From the NCBI GenBank assembly GCA_016187565.1, contig JACPJR010000015.1, positions 1-64,000 of the forward strand: 64,000 nucleotides of DNA. The letters run 5' to 3'. This DNA comes from Candidatus Woesearchaeota archaeon. GTDB taxonomy: Archaea; Nanobdellota; Nanobdellia; Woesearchaeales; JACPJR01. Of this stretch, positions 1 to 8,519 are shown piece after piece. Numbering within the stretch: the stretch's first letter is position 1; the number at the start of each line of letters is the position of its first letter. The translations under genes were made by a program, and so were the position numbers. A model generated the notes under the pieces. The model was not told the origin of the DNA. It saw only the letters and a list, made by a program, of their open reading frames with translations, and ran no database searches.

Positions 1-2
1 CC

Positions 3-137
3 TGTTGGAAAGTCACAAAAAACAACGTCATAAAATCACAATACTTCCCAACAATCGACGACATGCAAGAAGCATTAGAAAACTTCTGGCAAGAACACAA
101 TTTTATGCAAAACTTCATGCGTTACTTATGTCGCTAA
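3..137 (+). CDS. C-terminal end of an IS630-type transposase (cut by window edge)
   Basis: An open frame enters from the left edge and stops at 135-137, giving 44 residues. The segment has WK near its start and the run YFPTIDDMQEALENFW. This matches the usual tail of IS630/DDE_3-type transposases (W-K-x-x-K-x2-V, then Y-F/Y-x-T/S-x-x-x, then an amphipathic helix with FW/FF). A competing frame at 5-193 gives only low-complexity basic sequence. The catalytic DDE domain would lie outside the window, so an intact element cannot be told from a remnant. It sits about 50 bp upstream of the SRP RNA. The family call rests on the tail motif alone. Confidence 0.5.
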   Translation, partial: CWKVTKNNVIKSQYFPTIDDMQEALENFWQEHNFMQNFMRYLCR

Positions 138-188
138 CTAAAAATCGGAAACATTTAAAAGAAGAGAAACTTTCCTTAAGTGGGGTAA

Positions 189-430
189 GCTAGACCGGTG
201 CGCTAGCCCTGCACTGTTACCATCAACGGGCTCTACGATGGGGTCGAAGCCTTAGATGAGGCTATAGCAAGCTATACTAGTCTTGATTGTGCCGATGAAA
301 TTCTGTCCCTTAGGATTGGTTCTTTTGGGAACCGGGTCAGACCTTGACGGGAGCAGCCCTCACCACTTGGACTGGTGCTTAAGGGGAAGCGGAATGAAGA
401 ATCAGTCAGGAACAACTAGCGTGGTCTTCT
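189..430 (+). ncRNA. ffs: Archaeal SRP RNA (7S RNA)
   Basis: This is the RNA scaffold of the signal recognition particle. The S-domain core is visible: GTCAG at 336-340 faces AGCAGCCC at 352-359, which is the asymmetric internal loop of helix 8 that binds SRP54. Helix 6 is the hairpin GGTTC (318-322)/GAACC (329-333). Helix 5 is supported by GTCCCTTAG pairing with CTTAAGGGG. In the Alu domain, CTGTTACC near 213-220 matches the conserved UGUAA-type loop. Terminal helix 1 closes with AGACC (192-196)/GGTCT (423-427) and CGCTAG (201-206)/CTAGCG (416-421). The ends are set from this helix and may be off by a few bases. The helix 8 apical loop is not the usual GGAA. Confidence 0.85.
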
Positions 431-494
431 GTTGTCCAGTCTGAGGTGTGCTTACCTCTTTCTCTCTCTCGTATCTTTCCTCCAACATTTCGGT

Positions 495-1199
495 TTAGAG
501 TATTTTCCACATCAATTCGAACTGGTTTTTATAGGCTTGTGCAGCATCCATGTTTTTGATGAGAACAACAACTGGAGGGTCAATAAACCACATAAAAAGA
601 GCGACTTTATCACCATAGATCAGCGTCGTAGCAGGACCTGCGTATTGTCGGGGAATTGCCTTAAATGTGGAATATGGCGAAGGTAATATTTTTTCTCCTT
701 CAGGATAAAACTGCCGAGCAGAGATCCTTAACCGTTTTCGTGCTTGCAGATATCGCCGGGTAAATTCAGGTAATAATTGATACGCTCGATCAGTTGCTCC
801 AAACCCCACAAAATCTTTTTTCTCTTTCAGGATATCGCTGAAAACAGTCTTAATTCCTTCTTTTCCTTCGTAGACTTCAATAACCGGCTTTGGTTTATAG
901 GATTTATAGATCCCATTGAGGTACGGTAAGGTTTCTTCGAGGATTTTTTCTTTTTCATCGATCAGGTCCTTTAATTTTTCAGGTGGTGCTACTCGATAGA
1001 CGGTTTTATTGTTTTTGATAACATAATTGACTAATCCTTTTTTTATGAGGCTTTTTAGCGAATCATAAACATTTGTCCGGTCTTCTTTTGTCTGTTCAGC
1101 GATCTCTCCTGCCTTTGCTTCTTCTAACTTAAGGAGTGCGAGGTATGCCTGTGCTTCCCGTTTGGTGAGTCCTAATACGATTAATTGGTCAGTGTCCAT
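495..1199 (-). CDS. TrmB-family transcriptional regulator
   Basis: The 234-residue protein has the TrmB layout. Residues 1-70 form a winged helix-turn-helix: the start LIVLGLTKREAQAYLALL is followed by a recognition helix with DRTNVYDSLKSLIKKGLV. A short coiled linker follows, then a C-terminal sensor-like region (about 105-234) that ends FELMWKIL. In archaea TrmB proteins usually control sugar uptake and central metabolism by binding a sugar, but no ligand can be read here. The ATG follows a GAGGAGAG ribosome site. The gene diverges from the 1320 gene across a shared AT-rich region with TATATAAA near 1246-1253, so it may regulate itself and the downstream amino-acid lyase locus. Confidence 0.85.
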   Translation of the reverse strand: MDTDQLIVLGLTKREAQAYLALLKLEEAKAGEIAEQTKEDRTNVYDSLKSLIKKGLVNYVIKNNKTVYRVAPPEKLKDLIDEKEKILEETLPYLNGIYKSYKPKPVIEVYEGKEGIKTVFSDILKEKKDFVGFGATDRAYQLLPEFTRRYLQARKRLRISARQFYPEGEKILPSPYSTFKAIPRQYAGPATTLIYGDKVALFMWFIDPPVVVLIKNMDAAQAYKNQFELMWKIL

Positions 1200-1319
1200 T
1201 CTCTCCTCAGTCTACTAAGATATACGTTGTAGATACAGTCCTGCGGTATATAAATGTGTGTTTATTTGTGTATCTTTATACAACATAAGCTTATCAATAA
1301 GGTAGAATACCTCTGCATC

Positions 1320-2078
1320 ATGACAACGCTCGAGGACTATGTCCATGCATTACGGCTTGCAACAACTATCTCCACTACCTTACGAGCAACAAGATTTTCA
1401 CGAAACGAACCAACTCATTCTTTGCAGATAGAAGCAAGGATACGAGAGGCCATTCTTGAGCATCACCCTATCAGGTTTTTAGGACTTTGGGGAGGTTCTA
1501 AGGAAGGTGTGTATGGGGATCATTATGAGATGCAGAGTCTTGAATTCATTAGCCAGATCAAAGCAGAAGTCGTGCGCTATTCTCCTGCAACCTTTTCTTT
1601 GCTCTTCGGTGATATGCATCATGTTTTGGTGAATGGGAGTAGTTATGCAGAAACTGAAGAGTATTATACTCAGCTCGTACCATTAGTTCATCAACAAGGG
1701 TTGGACATGGTAAAACTCAGCGATTGGTATGGGAATAGAGACATAGATTGCTACACACATAGGTGTGCAAGGATACAGGCCAGCAGGGTTATAGCAAACC
1801 AAGAAGCACTCCGGCGTCTGAAAAGAGCTGCGCAACGTCATTCACGTTTGCTTCAGACAAACCAAAACGACTTTACTGCTGAGGAAATAGCACGGATTTA
1901 CGTAGAGGTTGAGATCTATTTCTTGCAACGAATTGCTGAAGAACACAAGAGTCTATTTTTTTCTCTGAGTGATCCAGTAATCCAGTGTCCAATCGCAGAG
2001 GCAGCACAGATTCCTATGTTTTACTTTCATGCTGCTGGCAAAGGACACCATGACTGTCCATGGTATAGCAAAGTTTGA
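1320..2078 (+). CDS. Unrecognised protein upstream of the tryptophanase/TPL-like gene
   Basis: The product has 252 residues if it starts at the ATG at 1320. The open frame extends 66 bp upstream, but the extension overlaps the TATA region and looks non-coding. Visible motifs are GLWGGSKEG (about residue 55), FGDMHHVLVNG (about 100), KLSDWYGNRD (about 135) and the tail HAAGKGHHDCPWYSKV. It has no signal peptide or membrane segment. The central block (acidic residues, then a hydrophobic strand ending in D-x-H) and the late PW motif are loosely reminiscent of Dit1/PvcA isocyanide synthases, but this is too weak to name it. It lies 76 bp before a tryptophanase/tyrosine phenol-lyase homologue on the same strand. 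Joint action on an aromatic amino acid is an inference from position. Confidence 0.7.
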   Translation: MTTLEDYVHALRLATTISTTLRATRFSRNEPTHSLQIEARIREAILEHHPIRFLGLWGGSKEGVYGDHYEMQSLEFISQIKAEVVRYSPATFSLLFGDMHHVLVNGSSYAETEEYYTQLVPLVHQQGLDMVKLSDWYGNRDIDCYTHRCARIQASRVIANQEALRRLKRAAQRHSRLLQTNQNDFTAEEIARIYVEVEIYFLQRIAEEHKSLFFSLSDPVIQCPIAEAAQIPMFYFHAAGKGHHDCPWYSKV

Positions 2079-2121
2079 TTTACGTGTACTTTACCATTAC
2101 TGAAAGCTTTTGCAAGAAAGA

Positions 2122-2146
2122 AAGTTTTTTAAGTAGTAAAAAACTT
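2122..2146 (+). promoter_or_regulatory. Perfect hairpin just upstream of the tryptophanase-like start
   Basis: Arms AAGTTTTTTA (2122-2131) and TAAAAAACTT (2137-2146) are exactly complementary around the loop AGTAG. The hairpin ends 8 bases before the ATG at 2155, where no Shine-Dalgarno sequence is visible. It could terminate the preceding transcript, modulate translation of the lyase or act as an operator. Confidence 0.45.
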
Positions 2147-2154
2147 CCTTATTC

Positions 2155-3660
2155 ATGCATCTTTCCTCTCTTCTTCACCAGTTTACGCCAGAAGTATTGA
2201 TAACAAAATCAAGGCCTTATGTCAATCATTCAGTTGCATTCAAAAAACCCTTTACAGCCCAAGAGCGAGCAGCAATGCTGGATGCTGTTGGCCTGAATGT
2301 CTTTTATTTTCCAGCAGAGATGATTACTGGTTGTGATCTCCTTTCTGATTCTGGTACAACAACCATGACCAATGAACAGTGGGCATCCCTCCATCTCGGA
2401 GATGAAGCATATGGATCAAATAAAGGGTATTTTGTGCTGAGGGAACAGATACAGAAGGTTTTCGGCGATGTATTTTTTTCCTTACCCCAAGAAGGAAAGC
2501 CAAATGCCTTCCTCTTCCATCAGGCAAGGTCTGCAGAATCCGCCTTATTCTCGCAACTAGCGGCGCTTGGGAGGAAACTTGGTAAGTCGTTCATCATTCC
2601 GAGTAATGGTCATTTTGATACCACACGCGCAAATATAGAGATAAATCAGCTTACGGCACTTGATTTTTTTTCCCAAACCTTAAAAGATGGCAATGCAGAC
2701 GACCATTTTAAGGGGAATATGGATAGTGAACGTTTACGTGCCCTGTTGCAAGAAAAGCGTGATGAGGTTCCGCTGATTTATATCACGGTTACGAATAACA
2801 CTGGTGGTGGGCAGCCTGTTTCTATGCAGAACATCCATGAAATTGCAAGCATTGCCCATGCTGCAGCTATCCCTTTCTTCCTCGATGCCTGTCGTTTTGC
2901 AGAGAATGCGTGGTTTATCCAGCGGTATGAAGAGGGATATCACGAAACGTCCATTGCTGCCATTGTTCGTGAGATGTTTTCCTGTGTTGATGGATTCACG
3001 ATCAGTTTCAAAAAAGATGGATTGGTTAACATGGGCGGAGGCTTATTTTTGCGATCGGATGGATTATTCGTCAAAAAATATCCTCAACTTCCTGACGCTC
3101 TGATGAATGAACAGATAACGAAAGAAGGGCATCCAACCTATGGGGGTATGTCGGGCAGGGATATTATGGCCTTGGCCACTGGCTTACAAATAGTCTTACA
3201 TGAAGAGTACTTGACGTACCGTATTCAACAGGTACATGAGCTTGGAACTATGATGCTCCAGCAGGGCATTCCTGTCCTCACTCCTTTTGGTGGTCATGCA
3301 GTCTACCTTGATATGAACAGATTCTTTGTAGGTACCTCTCCACAGCCAGATGAATTTAGAGGAATAGGATTTACTGCTCTTTTGTTAGCTGCGTATGGCC
3401 ATCGTGCCTGTGAGCTCGGCCATTTTGCGTTTGGTGTTTATGACCCTGTCGCAGGAAAAGAGACCATTCCTGAAGTAAACTTTGTCCGCTTTGCTGTTCC
3501 TCGCTTGCGGTATGAACATCAAGACCTTCAAGCTGTTGCTGAATCTGTTCATTGTTTATATCAGGCAAGAGACAAGATTCCAGGTGTTGTTGTTACCTAT
3601 GGTAAAGATCTTCCGCTACGCCATTTTAAGGCACGTTTTCGCTTCAAAGAGAACCATTAA
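2155..3660 (+). CDS. Tryptophanase / tyrosine phenol-lyase family enzyme (PLP-dependent beta-eliminating lyase)
   Basis: The family is aspartate-aminotransferase-fold PLP enzymes that split tryptophan to indole, or tyrosine to phenol, plus pyruvate and ammonia. The 501 residues match the family length of about 455-475 plus a short extension. Family signatures appear in order: LLSDSGTTTMTNEQW with LGDEAYGSN (about 62-88), ITVTNNTGGGQPVS (about 210), FFLDACRFAENAWF with REEGY-like YEEGY (about 240-262), and the PLP-lysine block SFKKDGLVNMGGG (about 283). The tail RHFKARFRF resembles the end of tyrosine phenol-lyase. Tryptophan versus tyrosine specificity cannot be decided from sequence alone. 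The enzyme is unusual in a DPANN-like archaeon and suggests amino-acid fermentation or indole/phenol release, possibly acquired by transfer. Confidence 0.88.
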   Translation: MHLSSLLHQFTPEVLITKSRPYVNHSVAFKKPFTAQERAAMLDAVGLNVFYFPAEMITGCDLLSDSGTTTMTNEQWASLHLGDEAYGSNKGYFVLREQIQKVFGDVFFSLPQEGKPNAFLFHQARSAESALFSQLAALGRKLGKSFIIPSNGHFDTTRANIEINQLTALDFFSQTLKDGNADDHFKGNMDSERLRALLQEKRDEVPLIYITVTNNTGGGQPVSMQNIHEIASIAHAAAIPFFLDACRFAENAWFIQRYEEGYHETSIAAIVREMFSCVDGFTISFKKDGLVNMGGGLFLRSDGLFVKKYPQLPDALMNEQITKEGHPTYGGMSGRDIMALATGLQIVLHEEYLTYRIQQVHELGTMMLQQGIPVLTPFGGHAVYLDMNRFFVGTSPQPDEFRGIGFTALLLAAYGHRACELGHFAFGVYDPVAGKETIPEVNFVRFAVPRLRYEHQDLQAVAESVHCLYQARDKIPGVVVTYGKDLPLRHFKARFRFKENH

Positions 3661-3678
3661 TTTTCTGAGCTCTCAAAT

Positions 3679-5352
3679 TCAGTCCTCTTTTTCGTAGAGC
3701 AATGTATAAAGCTCAGTGAGGTTTATCTCAACACTGGCAACAGGTACAGGAATGCTCCAGTTTTCAAGAACAAGCGGATGGATCTCTCCGATATATGCTA
3801 TTTTTTTACTCTGTTTTTCTTTCATGACCTTAACACGTCCAACACGTCCTGGAATGAAACTTGGATGATCTTCTGGTTCAATTTCATACGTGAGATCAAG
3901 GGTGTGCATCAGTGCATTCAAGATCTGTTTGATTTCAGTGAAATCTGCTTTGGCATGACAGGTCGTCATACATAATCGCGTTACTTCTTTTATCCCCGTC
4001 TCGGTATGCTTGTCCTTAAGGAACACCGTACCTATATCAAAAATCTTTTGTGGGTAATCATTATGAAGGTTTTGGTTGAGCACGTGGAGACTATTCGGCA
4101 GCAACCACGATCTCAACACATTATACTCTTCTGTTGTTGCATTTGCTAGCGGAACAACATCCATTGCCATATTCATCTTTTTGCATTGCTGTTCTTCACT
4201 GGTTATATGGTAGGTTTTTATTTCAATACAACCAAATCCTATGAGAAGGTTCGCAATCATACTGGTACATCGCTCACTATGCGCTTCTTTTCCAATAGTT
4301 GCAACTTTAGGAATTTCCTCGTTGAGATTCTCATAGCCATAGGCAATAGCAATATCTTCGACCAGATCCATATGATGGAGGATATCATCACGATAAGCAG
4401 GAACAAGAACATGACCATGAGTATCATAGCCAAATCCCATACGGGCGAGGAGTGTTTTGATGTCGTTTTCTTTTAAGGAAATACCAAGAAACTTATTAAC
4501 CTCGGCAACCTCGACGCTGACTTTTCGAGCTGATAACTCCGGAGTGTGAAATTTCTCTGTTCCCTGATTGATCTGCATGGCATAAATTTTTCCACCCATA
4601 TCTGCCAATGCAGTTACTAAGATGTTCAACGCTACCTTCAGTGTCTTCAGATCAGTCCCTGTTGCTTCAATAAAGACATCGTTGGTCTGTTCAGTTATTT
4701 TTCCTACATCATGGGAATTGATGATGGGTGGCATGGACATGATGACTCCTGAAGCGTCAATAAAGAGAGGAAATTTCGGCCAGTCACGACATAAGTGGGC
4801 ATATTCTCTTCCTGTTGGGTGCTTCTCAAGAATTTCTCTTCCCGAAATAACCCGTGGATATTCAAGTGGTCGGTAGCGTATTTTCTCGGGGACTTCTGAG
4901 GTAAAGGTTATGGGCAGGGTAATCTTGTCAAGGGGGTATAATCCTAAACCACCTTTTTTCCTTCTTCTCAGCAACGTTACCCCAAGCTTTTCCTGAAGTT
5001 GAATTACCTGCCTTATTTTTTCATCATCAAAGGAAAGTCCTTTCACCATAGCAGTGACAACATAAGGCCAATAGGGAAGTGGAGTTGTATTGGTTGTTGA
5101 AAAGCCTGATTTTTCGACAGTATATTCCTTTAATCCAGGTTTTGTTCCAACAAATGCAGCAAGTGCACGGCCAAATCCCTGTTCAGACAGTAAATCCGGA
5201 CGATTGGGAAAAACCTCAACAATAACTTCAGTATCGTTTACTTCTTCAAGATCTGTACCGAGCATACTGATACGGTCTTTGAGCTCATCCTCAGAAAGTT
5301 TCTTTCCGATGAGTTTTTCGAGGTATTTTCTGTTGAGGGTTACGGTTGGCAT
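3679..5352 (-). CDS. pheT: Phenylalanyl-tRNA synthetase beta subunit (archaeal type)
   Basis: The 557-residue beta subunit pairs with PheS in the (alpha-beta)2 enzyme that charges tRNA-Phe. The length fits the archaeal/eukaryotic form, which lacks the N-terminal EMAP domain of bacterial PheT. An N-terminal B1-like region (MPTVTLNRKYLEKLIGKKLS) is followed by a B3/B4 editing-type region. A B5 domain (about 270-345) contains VEVAEVNKFLGISL and VPAYRDDILHHMDLVEDIAIAYGYENL, and a class II-like catalytic fold closes the protein. It is downstream of pheS with a 67-bp gap on the same strand, so the two are probably co-transcribed. Its end converges on the lyase gene 18 bp away. Confidence 0.95.
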   Translation of the reverse strand: MPTVTLNRKYLEKLIGKKLSEDELKDRISMLGTDLEEVNDTEVIVEVFPNRPDLLSEQGFGRALAAFVGTKPGLKEYTVEKSGFSTTNTTPLPYWPYVVTAMVKGLSFDDEKIRQVIQLQEKLGVTLLRRRKKGGLGLYPLDKITLPITFTSEVPEKIRYRPLEYPRVISGREILEKHPTGREYAHLCRDWPKFPLFIDASGVIMSMPPIINSHDVGKITEQTNDVFIEATGTDLKTLKVALNILVTALADMGGKIYAMQINQGTEKFHTPELSARKVSVEVAEVNKFLGISLKENDIKTLLARMGFGYDTHGHVLVPAYRDDILHHMDLVEDIAIAYGYENLNEEIPKVATIGKEAHSERCTSMIANLLIGFGCIEIKTYHITSEEQQCKKMNMAMDVVPLANATTEEYNVLRSWLLPNSLHVLNQNLHNDYPQKIFDIGTVFLKDKHTETGIKEVTRLCMTTCHAKADFTEIKQILNALMHTLDLTYEIEPEDHPSFIPGRVGRVKVMKEKQSKKIAYIGEIHPLVLENWSIPVPVASVEINLTELYTLLYEKED

Positions 5353-5419
5353 TGTTGAGTTATTTTTTTAGTTATTTTAGTGCACTATTTAAGTTATTTT
5401 CTATGTTCTTACCGAGCGT

Positions 5420-7015
5420 TTATTTCGTCCATGCTCTTAGTTCACGCAATTGCTTGAGGTCATTCTTATAGATCTCTCGCAAGTCAGTAATTTTATAGTA
5501 ATCAACAAGGATACGCTCAAGCCCAAGTCCCCAGGCAAGCACAGGAACAAATTTTCCCAAAAGCGGTGTTACTACCTCTGGTCTAAAAATCCCAGCACCG
5601 CCAAGCTCGATCCATTTTTTTTTACTTGGATCATACACATCAACCTCGGCAGATGGTTCGGTATAAGGAAAGTATGCAGGCCGTATCCGTGCATCAGTAA
5701 ATCCCATTTTTTTGAAAAATTCTTTCAGGTAGCCGATGAGATTCCTGAAATTGGCGTCAGGATCAACCACAATTCCCTCTACTTGAGTAAATTCAAAGAG
5801 ATGGGTTGCATCAAGTGTTTCATTTCGGAATACTCTGCCAACAGCAAAAAATTTTGCTGGTAGCTCTGCCTCTTTGAGCTGGGCAATAGTCCGGACACTT
5901 AAGCAGGTTGTGTGTGTTCTCAATACATTTTTTTTTGCTTCTTCCTTGTTCCAGGTATACTGCCATCCGGTACTTCCTGTTTTCCATCCATCTTCATGCG
6001 TCTTTTGAACATGGAGCGTTAGCTGCGGACGTGCATGAACAGGTTGTCCTGTTGTTGGTGTTCGTGTTGGGGACTCTTCAGGAAGCTTTCCATGACTTGG
6101 ATCTTGAATAAAATAGGTGTCCTGTAATTCTCGAACTGGATGGTCTTGGGCGGTGAATAAGGCATCAAAATTCCAAAATGAGGTCTGGACCAGAGGACCC
6201 TCCATCTCAACAAATCCCATATCCAACCAAATTCTTTTGACATAGGCGCTTGCCTCAGGAACAAGATGACGACGTCCAAAGGGTATATGAGCAACCTTAG
6301 CTTTCAGATCATATCTCCGAAATTCTTTTTTTCTCCATGATCCTTCACGTAAAATCTGAGGTGTTACTCGTTCCATGCTATCACTTGAGCCAAGGCCATG
6401 AGTAAGGATGGCTTTACCAAGGGTTGTTAATGTTATGGATTTTTCTTTTTCTTCTTCGACGCTTACGATTTCTTTTCTTTTTCTGAGTTCATCTAATGCA
6501 AAGCGTTCCTCTGGCTTTAAGTCATCAAGTGCTCTGGGAAAAGATGCACTCAAAAATTGCTCTTCTAAACTTTTTGATTCCAAGAATCGTAGTCCTGGTT
6601 CCAAGAGCTTGACAAAAAGATCCTTTCCCTCTCGTTTGAGCTCAATGGCCGATTTTTTCCGTAAAATGCCGAGGCAGATATCTTTCTCCTGTTCTTTGAC
6701 CCCAGCTTCTCTCAGCACGTCACTCATCGATTTCCATTGTGGTGTTACTGCCTGCAGAAACCTGCGCTCAGGCAACCCCTGTTCACGATAAAGTGCGCCA
6801 TTTCTCTGGAGCTTTACGACCTCTTTCTTTGTCTCTGATGTTTCAATAATCTCTTTATTCTGAAGCCATTGCAGGGCTCTCATAACCTCGACTTCTTGTA
6901 GTCCAGTCTTATTGATCAGATTAAGGAAATTTTCATAGCGAGAAAGATGAGGAAGGACTTTCCTTTCTAAAGGATGAAGGCTTGCAATACATTTGATTAA
7001 TTCCTGTGTGTGCAT
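5420..7015 (-). CDS. pheS: Phenylalanyl-tRNA synthetase alpha subunit
   Basis: This is the catalytic class II subunit of PheRS, 531 residues long. Winged-helix domains that bind tRNA fill the first ~200 residues, as in archaeal and eukaryotic PheS. The catalytic core follows. Its landmarks are HLVPEASAYVKRIWLDMGF (motif 1 region), FRNETLDATHLFEFTQVEG (motif 2, with the arginine that contacts ATP) and AWGLGLERILV (motif 3). The ATG is followed by TQELIKCIASLHPLERKVL, typical of the archaeal N terminus. The divergent spacer to the 7176 gene is AT-rich with TTATATAT near 7105. Confidence 0.95.
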   Translation of the reverse strand: MHTQELIKCIASLHPLERKVLPHLSRYENFLNLINKTGLQEVEVMRALQWLQNKEIIETSETKKEVVKLQRNGALYREQGLPERRFLQAVTPQWKSMSDVLREAGVKEQEKDICLGILRKKSAIELKREGKDLFVKLLEPGLRFLESKSLEEQFLSASFPRALDDLKPEERFALDELRKRKEIVSVEEEKEKSITLTTLGKAILTHGLGSSDSMERVTPQILREGSWRKKEFRRYDLKAKVAHIPFGRRHLVPEASAYVKRIWLDMGFVEMEGPLVQTSFWNFDALFTAQDHPVRELQDTYFIQDPSHGKLPEESPTRTPTTGQPVHARPQLTLHVQKTHEDGWKTGSTGWQYTWNKEEAKKNVLRTHTTCLSVRTIAQLKEAELPAKFFAVGRVFRNETLDATHLFEFTQVEGIVVDPDANFRNLIGYLKEFFKKMGFTDARIRPAYFPYTEPSAEVDVYDPSKKKWIELGGAGIFRPEVVTPLLGKFVPVLAWGLGLERILVDYYKITDLREIYKNDLKQLRELRAWTK

Positions 7016-7175
7016 TGGATACCAAAATTACATTGACTATAAAAAGATTACTTCAATTCAGTTGATTAGATGGTGAAATCGTTTTACGCTACAATTTCAC
7101 AACAATTATATATTACCAAAAATTACCTATCATTAATAATCTTCTTAGATATTTTTGTCGGATAGGGGTGGTACT

Positions 7176-8495
7176 ATGCACAAGAAAGAAATGCTCAGAA
7201 AACAGATGGTTAGTTGTATCATTCCTGCGTACAATGAAGAGGTCACGATAAGAAAGGTTTTGGAGAATGTCAAAAAGGTAAGTACTATTGACGAGATTAT
7301 TGTTGTTGACGATGGGTCACATGATCGTACTATCAAAGAGGCTTCACTTCCTGGTATAACAATAGTACGCCATAGCGTCAATCGAGGAAAGGGGGCTGCA
7401 ATTAAAACAGGATTAGAATATGCGAAAGGAGATATTATCCTCTTTTTAGACGCTGATCTGTACAATATTTCACCACATAAAATTGCGTCGATTGTCCGCC
7501 CTATTCGAGAGAACAATGCTGATTTTGTGAAGGCATCATTTATACGAGCCAGAGGAAGGGTTACTGAACTGGTTGTCAAGCCACTCTTCAAAGTGATCCT
7601 TCCGTTTCTTACCTTCCACCAGCCGCTCAGTGGACAGTTCGCTATTCGAAAACAATTAATTCGGAATATTCAAATAAACGATCAATGGGGAGTTGATATT
7701 CAAATTCTATTGCAGATGGTCAAAAAAGGAGTAAGGATTGCTGAAGTTGATATCGGCGAATTAATTCACAAAAAACAACCTATTGAAAACTTAACGATTA
7801 TGTCAGAACAGGTCATTAAAACCATTCTTTCAGAATTAGGAATCATTGCCAATAAGCACAAATTAATTATTTTTGATTTTGATAAAACACTCATTCAGGA
7901 ATCAAGTATTGAATTACTCGCTCAGCACTTTCAATTTGAGAAGCAACTCGAAAAACTTCGGAAGCTCCGTCGTATGCATCGTATTAAGGATTTTCAGCTT
8001 TCTCTGTTACTGGCGCAATTCCTTGTCGGCAAACAAAGGAAAGATCTTAGAGTAGTTGCGGAACAATTAACCTTGGCTAAGAATCTTCGAAAAGTCATTC
8101 AGCAATTGAAAAGACGACAGTATAACGTAGGTATTGTTTCTCTTGCATTCTCGCCCATTGTCGATGTTATTGCTCAGCGAATTGGTGTTCCCAAACAGAA
8201 TATTATCTGCCCAATCTTAGTTGCTGATCCAAATGGGAAATATACCGGAGAAGTACTTGCAACAACAAAGCATAATGCCATGTGCTGTGATAAGATTATC
8301 TGTAAGGCAGAGGCAGCAAAAGAACTCATGCGGAGAATGAATGTACAGCGTGAAGAGTGTGTTGCTGTTGGCGATGGCCAATCTGACGAATGTTTATTCA
8401 ACGCATGCGGATTTTCAATTGCTTATCAACCAGTGATACCTATAGGGGATATTACTATTATGAATCTCGCAGAGATATTAGTCAATGTAGAGTAA
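7176..8495 (+). CDS. GT2-fold glycosyltransferase fused to a HAD (SerB-like) phosphatase
   Basis: The 439-residue protein has two enzymes in one chain. Residues ~9-215 form a GT-A glycosyltransferase with IIPAYNEE, VVDDGS and the metal-binding DADL (about 92). The block FVKASF plus RGRVTELVVKPLF and QPLSGQFAIR closely matches glucosyl-3-phosphoglycerate synthase-type enzymes. Residues ~228-439 form a haloacid dehalogenase phosphatase: FDFDKTLI (motif I nucleophile), GIVSLAFSP (motif II), and VGDGQSDE (motif IV). A synthase-phosphatase fusion making a glycosylglycerate-type solute would resemble known bifunctional mannosylglycerate enzymes, but the HAD half is closer to phosphoserine phosphatase. 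The start is the ATG at 7176 after GGGGTGGT, not the TTG 21 bp upstream. Confidence 0.85.
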   Translation: MHKKEMLRKQMVSCIIPAYNEEVTIRKVLENVKKVSTIDEIIVVDDGSHDRTIKEASLPGITIVRHSVNRGKGAAIKTGLEYAKGDIILFLDADLYNISPHKIASIVRPIRENNADFVKASFIRARGRVTELVVKPLFKVILPFLTFHQPLSGQFAIRKQLIRNIQINDQWGVDIQILLQMVKKGVRIAEVDIGELIHKKQPIENLTIMSEQVIKTILSELGIIANKHKLIIFDFDKTLIQESSIELLAQHFQFEKQLEKLRKLRRMHRIKDFQLSLLLAQFLVGKQRKDLRVVAEQLTLAKNLRKVIQQLKRRQYNVGIVSLAFSPIVDVIAQRIGVPKQNIICPILVADPNGKYTGEVLATTKHNAMCCDKIICKAEAAKELMRRMNVQREECVAVGDGQSDECLFNACGFSIAYQPVIPIGDITIMNLAEILVNVE

Positions 8496-8519
8496 AGACA
8501 AGATTGGTATTGGCTTATC

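Noticed and set aside
432-686. 84-residue plus-strand frame after the SRP RNA
   Set aside because: It lies antisense to the TrmB gene and its sequence has no protein-like pattern.
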